Assembly: GCA_031359995.1 (NCBI GenBank) | Contig: JANMAT010000139.1 | Location: 1 to 10,856 of the forward strand | DNA: 10,856 nt | Direction of reading: 5' to 3' | Origin: JANMAT01 sp031359995 | GTDB lineage: Bacteria; Actinomycetota; Acidimicrobiia; Acidimicrobiales; Ilumatobacteraceae | Part shown: positions 7,116 to 10,856 of the stretch, piece after piece | Layout of the letters: the number at the start of each line of letters is the position of its first letter | Numbering within the stretch: the stretch's first letter is position 1 | Made by a program: the position numbers and the translations under genes | The notes under the pieces: generated by a model | The model's input: only the letters and a program-made list of their open reading frames with translations | Told to the model about the DNA's origin: nothing | Database searches by the model: none

Positions 7116-7346
7116 TCAGAGCATCTGGTACCTGATGGGCAGGCGCTTGAGGCCGCCCACGAACAGGGTCTGCATCTCGGCCGGCGTGCCGTTCAGCTCG
7201 ATCGACTCGAGCCGGGGCAGTATCTCGGTGAGGAGCGCAGTGATCTCCATGCGGGCGAGCATGGCCCAGGGCCACAAGTGCACACCGAAGCCGAAGGCGA
7301 GGTGCGTGTTCGGGGTGCGGGCGATGTCGAACGAGATCTGCTCCAT
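7116..7346 (-). pseudogene. Cytochrome P450, C-terminal remnant with heme Cys replaced by Trp
   Basis: The reading frame of about 76 residues is the end of a bacterial class-I-type P450. From FDIARTPNTHLAFGFGVH it runs through the heme-binding loop, LARMEITALL (L-helix) and the C-terminal IRYQML, and stops at 7118-7116. A whole P450 has about 400 residues, so more than 300 are missing. Homology by eye begins at the Phe near 7331; the Met at 7346 is not a natural start. In the heme loop the family pattern FGxGxHxCxGxxLAR becomes FGFGVHLWPWAMLAR: the axial Cys and the invariant Gly are both Trp, with no frameshift. A protein without the thiolate ligand and most of the fold cannot be a working P450. 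Codon use still looks coding, so the truncation is probably recent or the remnant was captured from an intact neighbour. Confidence 0.8.
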
Positions 7347-7348
7347 GA

Positions 7349-7486
7349 TGTCGATGGGCGCGGGCGTGCAGGACCTGGGAACGCCGCGTCGACCGCGCGG
7401 CGCTGAACGACGTGCTCACCGAGTACCAGCGCTGGATCGAGTCCGGCATCCCCGCCGACGCCCAGGTCGTACCATCGGCGCGATGA
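7349..7486 (+). pseudogene. C-terminal remnant of an unidentified gene, overlapping the BKACE start
   Basis: In the plus frame ending at the TGA 7484-7486, codons from about 7373 read like real protein (for example DVLTEYQRWIESGIP) with strong third-position GC bias. The frame has no ATG. It is closed upstream by a TGA at 7346-7348, and its only candidate start is a GTG deep inside at 7409. Its stop overlaps the next gene's start as ATGA (7483-7486), the usual sign of translationally coupled genes in one operon. I read this as the last 35-40 residues of an upstream operon partner whose 5' part is lost. I do not recognise the family from so short a tail. Confidence 0.55.
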
Positions 7487-8385
7487 CAGCACCGGTCATC
7501 ATCGAAGCGGCCATCAATGGCGTCACCTCGAAGCGACGGAACCCGAACGTGCCCCGCCGCGACGACGAGATCGTGGCCGACGCGCTGGCGTGCTTCGAGG
7601 CCGGCGCGGCGATCGTGCACCACCACCTCGACGGCACCGGCTACGACGGGCCCGCCGCGGCGGCCGCCTACCTCGCCATCTGGCGGCCGATCCTGGCGGC
7701 GCGGCCCGACGCGCTGCTGTACCCCACGTTCAACTTCACCGCCGACGGCGGCCACGACCACACCCACCTCGCACCGCTCGCCGAGAGCGGGCTGGCCCGG
7801 ATGGGCCTGTGCGATCCCGGCTCGGTGAACCTGGGCCGCTGGCGCGACGGCGTGCCCAGCGGTTCGTTCGTGTACGCCAACGACCTGGATACGGTGGCGT
7901 CGCAGTTGACGACGTGCGCGGAGCACGGCCTGGGCCCGGCGGTGGCCATCTACGAGCCGGGCTTCCTGCGCATCGTCCTGGCGTGGCAGCGCGCCGGGCG
8001 GCTGCCGGCCGGCACCATGGTCAAGTTCTACCTGTGCGACGACCGCGGCGCGTTCGGTGGCGCGCCGTTCGGCCTGCCGCCGACCCGCACCGCGCTCGAC
8101 GCCTACCTGGAGATGGTGGAGCCGAGCGGCATCCCGTGGGCGGTGTCGATGGTGGGCGGCGACGTGGGCCGCAGCGACGTGGCGGCCTACGCCCTGGAGC
8201 GCGGCGGGCACCTGCACCTGGGCCTCGAGTTCTTCGACGGCGACCGCACGCCCACCAACGTCGAGCTGGTGCACGAGGCCGTGGCCCTGTGCGCGTCGGC
8301 CGGCCGCCCCGTGGCCACCTGCACCGAGACCGCGGCCATCGTGGGCCTGCCGACTCGCCCCGGCCCCGCGTCCGACCCGAGCTGA
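7483..8385 (+). CDS. BKACE-family beta-keto acid cleavage enzyme (DUF849)
   Basis: The 300-residue TIM-barrel enzyme belongs to the 3-keto-5-aminohexanoate cleavage (Kce/BKACE) family. These enzymes condense a beta-keto acid with acetyl-CoA, giving acetoacetate and a new acyl-CoA, with a zinc ion. The zinc site is visible: His46 and His48 in GAAIVHHHLD and Glu249 in HLGLEFFDG; the family reference has H46, H48 and E230. The N-terminal VIIEAAINGVTS matches the family's first strand and loop. The segment after Glu249 (FFDGDRTPTN) lacks the common EDN and extended loop, and the His46 motif has HHH where most members have HIH. It is thus a divergent subgroup whose keto-acid substrate cannot be read from sequence. 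Start is the ATG at 7483, which overlaps the stop of the truncated upstream gene. An in-frame open extension reaches 6715 but crosses glgA-side genes and is not coding. Confidence 0.88.
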   Translation: MTAPVIIEAAINGVTSKRRNPNVPRRDDEIVADALACFEAGAAIVHHHLDGTGYDGPAAAAAYLAIWRPILAARPDALLYPTFNFTADGGHDHTHLAPLAESGLARMGLCDPGSVNLGRWRDGVPSGSFVYANDLDTVASQLTTCAEHGLGPAVAIYEPGFLRIVLAWQRAGRLPAGTMVKFYLCDDRGAFGGAPFGLPPTRTALDAYLEMVEPSGIPWAVSMVGGDVGRSDVAAYALERGGHLHLGLEFFDGDRTPTNVELVHEAVALCASAGRPVATCTETAAIVGLPTRPGPASDPS

Positions 8386-8410
8386 TCGATCCGCCCGCCC
8401 GCCCGCCCCA

Positions 8411-8454
8411 TCTCCGCGGGTTCCGAGACACCCACGTCTCCCGCCCCGCGGAGA
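8411..8454. terminator. Two-stem hairpin after BKACE
   Basis: A perfect 10-bp stem, TCTCCGCGGG (8411-8420) with CCCGCGGAGA (8445-8454), encloses 4-nt internal loops and a second 5-bp stem, GAGAC (8425-8429) with GTCTC (8436-8440), around a 6-nt loop. It starts 26 nt after the BKACE stop, where a terminator would be expected. It has no T-tract and lies about 35 nt before a possible promoter of the next gene. An operator or RNA structure controlling the LLM gene is therefore an alternative. A (GCCC)n run at 8391-8409 precedes it. Confidence 0.6.
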
Positions 8455-8489
8455 AGCCGCTGGCGGGGTCGGACGGAGCTCCCGGACGC

Positions 8490-8495
8490 TAGGGT
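8490..8495 (+). promoter_or_regulatory. Possible -10 box for the LLM oxidoreductase gene
   Basis: TAGGGT fits TANNNT. A start near 8502 would give a leader of about 21 nt carrying the G-rich ribosome site at 8510-8515. No convincing -35 is visible. Weak call. Confidence 0.3.
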
Positions 8496-8522
8496 CGGCG
8501 CGGAGAACTGGGGGGTTCCGCC

Positions 8523-9497
8523 ATGACCGTCAGGTTGGCCTGCGCGTTCGCCACGTCGATGTCCACGCCCGAGCACGTCGTCATGGCCGAGTCGCTCGGC
8601 TACGAGCGCGCCTGGCTCTACGACTCACCGGCGCTCTACCCCGACGTGTGGGTGCAGCTGGCCCGCGCCGCCGACCGCACCAGCACGATCGGGCTCGGCC
8701 CCGGCGTGCTCATCCCGAGCCTGCGCCACCCCATGACCACCGCGGCGGCCATCGCCACGTTGGTCGAGTTGGCCGGGCCGCGCGTGGCGGTGGCGGTGGG
8801 CACCGGCTTCACCGGTCGCTTCACCCTCGGCCAGCGCCCGCTGCCGTGGGCACGGGTGGCCGACTACGTCCGCACCGTGAAGGGTCTGCTGCGCGGCGAG
8901 ACCGTCGAGTACGAGGGCGGCAAGATGCGCATGATGCACCCCCAGGGCTTCGGCGCGGCCCGTCCCATCGACGTGCCGTTCCTGCTGGGCGCGGCGGGAC
9001 CCAAGGGCATCGCCACCGCCAAGGAGGTGGCCGACGGCGTGTTCATCGCCGGCGCCCCCTGCGTGCCGGGGTTCGACTGGGAGTCCCGGCTCATGTTCGG
9101 CACGGTGCTCGACGAGGGCGAGACCGACGACTCGCCGCGTGTCATGGCCGCCGCCGGACACGGTGCCGCCGTGCTCTACCACTTCGTCGCCGAGAACGGG
9201 CTGCCCCTCGAGATGGTGCCACGCGGTGAGGAGTGGAAGGCGATGTACGCCGACGTGGCCGACGACGAGAAGCACCTGTCCATCCACGATCTGCACCTCA
9301 TCGGCGTCAACGAGCGCGATCGCCCGTTCATCACGCACGAGCTCATCCGGGCGACCGGTGGCGTGTTCTCGCCGGCCGAGCTGCGCGATCAGCTGGCTGG
9401 CTTCGAAGCGGACGGGTGCACCGAGATCGCCTATCAGCCGGCCGGGCCTGACATCGGGCGCGAGCTCGAGGCGTTCGCCAACGCGGTGCGGGGCTGA
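8523..9497 (+). CDS. LLM-class flavin/F420-dependent oxidoreductase
   Basis: The 324-residue protein has the bacterial luciferase-like TIM-barrel fold. Visible landmarks are the N-terminal strand with AESLGYERAWLYDSP (22-36), the family segment IGLGPGVLIPSLRHPMTTAA (56-75) and the glycine-rich strand VAVAVGTGFTGRFTLG (88-103). PFLLGAAGPKGIATAKEVADG is the usual second half of the cofactor site. In Actinobacteria this subgroup is mostly F420-dependent (methylene-H4MPT-reductase-like), but FMN use cannot be excluded and the substrate is unknown. GGGGGG at 8510-8515, 7 nt before the ATG, serves as ribosome site. It follows BKACE by 137 bp, separated by a strong hairpin and a possible own promoter, so it is probably transcribed separately though perhaps in the same pathway. 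It converges with the PepSY-protein gene. Confidence 0.9.
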   Translation: MTVRLACAFATSMSTPEHVVMAESLGYERAWLYDSPALYPDVWVQLARAADRTSTIGLGPGVLIPSLRHPMTTAAAIATLVELAGPRVAVAVGTGFTGRFTLGQRPLPWARVADYVRTVKGLLRGETVEYEGGKMRMMHPQGFGAARPIDVPFLLGAAGPKGIATAKEVADGVFIAGAPCVPGFDWESRLMFGTVLDEGETDDSPRVMAAAGHGAAVLYHFVAENGLPLEMVPRGEEWKAMYADVADDEKHLSIHDLHLIGVNERDRPFITHELIRATGGVFSPAELRDQLAGFEADGCTEIAYQPAGPDIGRELEAFANAVRG

Positions 9498-9501
9498 ACG
9501 C

Positions 9502-9543
9502 GCGGCACGGCCCGGGCCTTGTGAAGGACCCGGGCCGTGCCGC
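9502..9543. terminator. Strong bidirectional terminator hairpin
   Basis: A perfect 15-bp stem pairs GCGGCACGGCCCGGG (9502-9516) with its exact complement at 9529-9543. The enclosed 12 nt can add four more pairs (CCTT with AAGG around GTG) with a single bulged A. It starts 4 nt after the LLM stop codon and ends 23 nt before the stop of the convergent PepSY gene. It has no T-tract on either side, so termination would rest on stem strength alone. Confidence 0.85.
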
Positions 9544-9566
9544 AGGAGAGACGGGGGTGGGACGGG

Positions 9567-10298
9567 TCAGGCCGTCGTGGTCGCCGTGGTGGCGTCGGAC
9601 GCCGGAGCGTCAGCCGGAGCCTGGCCGCCACGCGGGCCGCCGTGGCCGTGGCCACCATTGCCGCCGCGGCCGCCCTGGTCGGCTTCCACGGTCTTCACGC
9701 TGAAGTCGCTGTTCAACTTCACGGTGGCGCGGGTGCCGTCGGCCTTGGTGATGTGGACCTCGAACGAGTCGCCGTCGGCGTCGGTCTCGGCCCGCACCAC
9801 GGTGGAGCCCGGCTCGGCGGTGGCCGCCGCGGCGGTCGCCTTGCTCAGGTCGTCACCGGCGAGGGGCGTCTCGGTGATGCCGTTGGCCTGGTGCGGACCG
9901 CTCGGAGCGCCGCCGCCCTTGCCCATGTCGGCATCCACCGACTTCACGGTGAAGTCGCTGTTGAGCACGACGCGGGCGGTCGTGCCGTCGGCCTTGGTGA
10001 TGTGGACGTGGATGCCGTTGCCGTCGCCCTCGGCCCGGACGATGGTGGCGTCCGGCTCGGCGGCGAGGACCGCGGCGGTGGCCTTGGCCAGGTCGTCACC
10101 GGTCAGTGCGGTCTGCGGGGTGCGGACCGGACGGGCCGTGTCGGTCGGGGCGGTGACGGCCGCCGGGGTGGTGGTGCTGCCGGTGCCGTCGGCGGCGTTG
10201 GCGGCGTTGCCGCCGAACATCAGCAGGCCGGCGACGCCGCCCGCCATCATCGAGCCGGCGACAGCGGCGGCGGCCAGGGACTTTCGTGTGCGGTTCAT
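9567..10298 (-). CDS. Secreted protein with two PepSY-like repeats and a Gly/His-rich tail
   Basis: The 243-residue product begins with a Sec signal peptide: MNRTRK, a hydrophobic core at about 8-29, and a likely signal-peptidase cleavage after ANA or ANAA near residue 36. Two homologous PepSY-like repeats follow, at about 65-124 and 146-207, each running from LTGDDL/LAGDDL to VHITKADGT and LNSDF(T/S)VK. A Thr/Pro linker precedes them and GGRGGNGGHGHGGPRGG (209-225) follows, then an Ala/Thr tail. PepSY domains are extracytoplasmic and often thought to inhibit or chaperone proteases; no specific role can be assigned here. The start is ATG 10298-10296 with AAGGAG 11 nt upstream (10310-10315). 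The frame stays open upstream to 10643, but that stretch overlaps the ferredoxin-reductase gene in another frame and lacks sense. The gene converges with the LLM gene over a strong hairpin. Confidence 0.88.
   Translation of the reverse strand: MNRTRKSLAAAAVAGSMMAGGVAGLLMFGGNAANAADGTGSTTTPAAVTAPTDTARPVRTPQTALTGDDLAKATAAVLAAEPDATIVRAEGDGNGIHVHITKADGTTARVVLNSDFTVKSVDADMGKGGGAPSGPHQANGITETPLAGDDLSKATAAAATAEPGSTVVRAETDADGDSFEVHITKADGTRATVKLNSDFSVKTVEADQGGRGGNGGHGHGGPRGGQAPADAPASDATTATTTA
9678..10106 (-). repeat. Internal duplication: two PepSY-repeat-coding units
   Basis: Units at about 9927-10106 and 9678-9863 encode the two PepSY-like repeats. They still match at DNA level in blocks, for example the stretch encoding HITKADGT (near 9737-9765 and 9978-10006) and the one encoding the LNSDF(T/S)VK motif. 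This points to a tandem duplication within the gene that has since diverged elsewhere. Confidence 0.75.
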
Positions 10299-10420
10299 GT
10301 GGGGGAGGACTCCTTGAGAGCGTTCATCCGGTCGTTCCGGAGTGACTTCATCATCGGGTCGCTCGGTAAGAGTCCGCGGAGACGCGCCATGGAGATCGCT
10401 CCGACTTCGCGACCCGTCGG
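10299..10420 (-). other. Gap between ferredoxin-reductase and PepSY genes, with ribosome site
   Basis: This 122-bp stretch lies between two minus-strand genes. The only element I can support is AAGGAG at 10310-10315, 11 nt before the PepSY-protein ATG, the best Shine-Dalgarno match in the window. A 4-bp GGAG/CTCC stem near 10391-10402 is too weak to call a terminator. No convincing promoter is visible. The gap is long enough for the PepSY gene to have its own promoter. Confidence 0.5.
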
Positions 10421-10856
10421 CTACGGGCAACGGACCGCGCCGAGCGCCAGCGCAGCGACGGTGGTCGGCCGGGCGCGCTCGACCAGACGCCCGCTCGGCG
10501 GGGGCAACGACGCGGGCGACAGCAACCACGGCGCCGCGGCCGTGGGCGGCGTCGTGAGGCGGTCGACGAGCTCCCCGTAGCGCAGCATCGCCCGCGGGCT
10601 GTCGACGCCGAGCGCGCCCACCAACCGCTCGCCGTTCAGGCACGCGGCGACGAGACGACGGGAGTCGAGCGAACCTTCGGCCAGCGCGATCTTGTCGGCC
10701 AGCGCCGGCACGCCGACGGCCTGGATGCGCACGCCGTGCTGCTCCGACCAGAACCGCGGCACCGGCGTGAACGGCGCCGCGGCGCCGCGGCCGGCGCGCA
10801 GGCTCGTCGCCGCGGCCTGGCCGTGCTCGATGGCGTTGATCCAGTGCTCCACCCGG
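10421..10856 (-). CDS. Ferredoxin-reductase-type FAD/NAD(P) oxidoreductase, C-terminal part (N-terminus beyond window)
   Basis: The frame enters from the right edge and ends at TAG 10423-10421; 145 codons are inside. It begins in the closing motif of the FAD domain, RVEHWINAIEHGQAAA, followed by FTPVPRFWSEQHGVRIQAVG. That is the signature of the Reductase_C domain found in class I ferredoxin reductases serving P450s and ring-hydroxylating dioxygenases. A Val/Leu-rich C-terminal domain and a Pro-rich tail of about 45 residues follow; the tail is longer than I expect for the family. The apparent GTG start at 10852 is internal, since family homology continues to the edge. The enzyme should pass electrons from NAD(P)H through FAD to a ferredoxin. 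A P450 remnant lies 3 kb away, which may be coincidence. Confidence 0.88.
   Translation of the reverse strand, partial: RVEHWINAIEHGQAAATSLRAGRGAAAPFTPVPRFWSEQHGVRIQAVGVPALADKIALAEGSLDSRRLVAACLNGERLVGALGVDSPRAMLRYGELVDRLTTPPTAAAPWLLSPASLPPPSGRLVERARPTTVAALALGAVRCP

Noticed and set aside
5199..7406. A 735-codon plus-strand open frame.
   Set aside because: It lies antisense to glgA, the cupin and the P450 remnant, all recognised by motifs. Its His/Gly/Val-rich composition is typical of antisense frames in GC-rich DNA.
6715..7482. In-frame extension upstream of the BKACE ATG.
   Set aside because: The extended part overlaps the cupin and P450 remnant antisense. Family homology starts at the ATG at 7483.
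6979..8274. A 431-codon minus-strand open frame opposite BKACE.
   Set aside because: It is antisense to a clear BKACE gene, also covers the P450 remnant in the wrong frame, and has no recognisable motif.
8391..8409. Run of GCCC units after the BKACE stop.
   Set aside because: About four copies of a 4-bp unit is within what very GC-rich DNA produces; no function is suggested.
10299..10643. Extension of the PepSY-protein frame upstream of its ATG.
   Set aside because: It overlaps the ferredoxin-reductase C-terminus in another frame. A signal peptide and Shine-Dalgarno mark the real start at 10298.

Overview
The window is very GC-rich (roughly 70% by eye). Its genes use GC-ending codons and it has short intergenic gaps, GTG starts and actinobacterial protein types: an actinobacterial GlgC, an F420-type LLM oxidoreductase, a BKACE (DUF849) enzyme and a YlbL-like PDZ/Lon protease. 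It most likely comes from an actinobacterium. Acidimicrobiia is my best guess, but that is an inference from protein flavour, not a proven placement. I see no tRNA, rRNA, CRISPR array, transposase or attachment site.

Left part (1-3708): a minus-strand gene, cut by the window edge, encodes an ECF sigma factor fused in one frame to a zinc-finger anti-sigma domain, a membrane helix, a Thr-rich stalk and a surface-type beta domain. Upstream of it on the same strand is a small four-helix membrane protein. That gene is divergent from a membrane-anchored PDZ plus Lon-type (S16) protease. The 45-bp divergent gap has back-to-back -10-like boxes placed for leaderless or nearly leaderless transcripts.

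Middle (3709-7115): a minus-strand run of cupin, glgA and glgC, the last two making ADP-glucose and glycogen. GlgA lacks the usual Lys of its N-terminal ADP-glucose loop.

Scar (7116-7486): a C-terminal cytochrome P450 remnant on the minus strand abuts a C-terminal remnant of an unidentified plus-strand gene. Both lack their 5' parts at the same place. This is what one deletion across two divergent genes, or a misassembly, would leave. The plus remnant ends in an ATGA overlap with the BKACE start, so BKACE probably was the downstream gene of an operon.

Right part (7483-10856): BKACE enzyme, a two-stem hairpin, an LLM-class F420-type oxidoreductase, a very strong hairpin between convergent genes, a secreted protein with two PepSY-like repeats, and the C-terminal part of a ferredoxin-reductase-type FAD enzyme running off the window. 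The P450 scar, BKACE, LLM enzyme and ferredoxin reductase suggest an oxidative catabolic neighbourhood that has partly decayed.

The best candidates for something unusual are the one-polypeptide sigma/anti-sigma/surface-sensor protein, the double-truncation scar, and a P450 remnant whose heme-ligand Cys is Trp.
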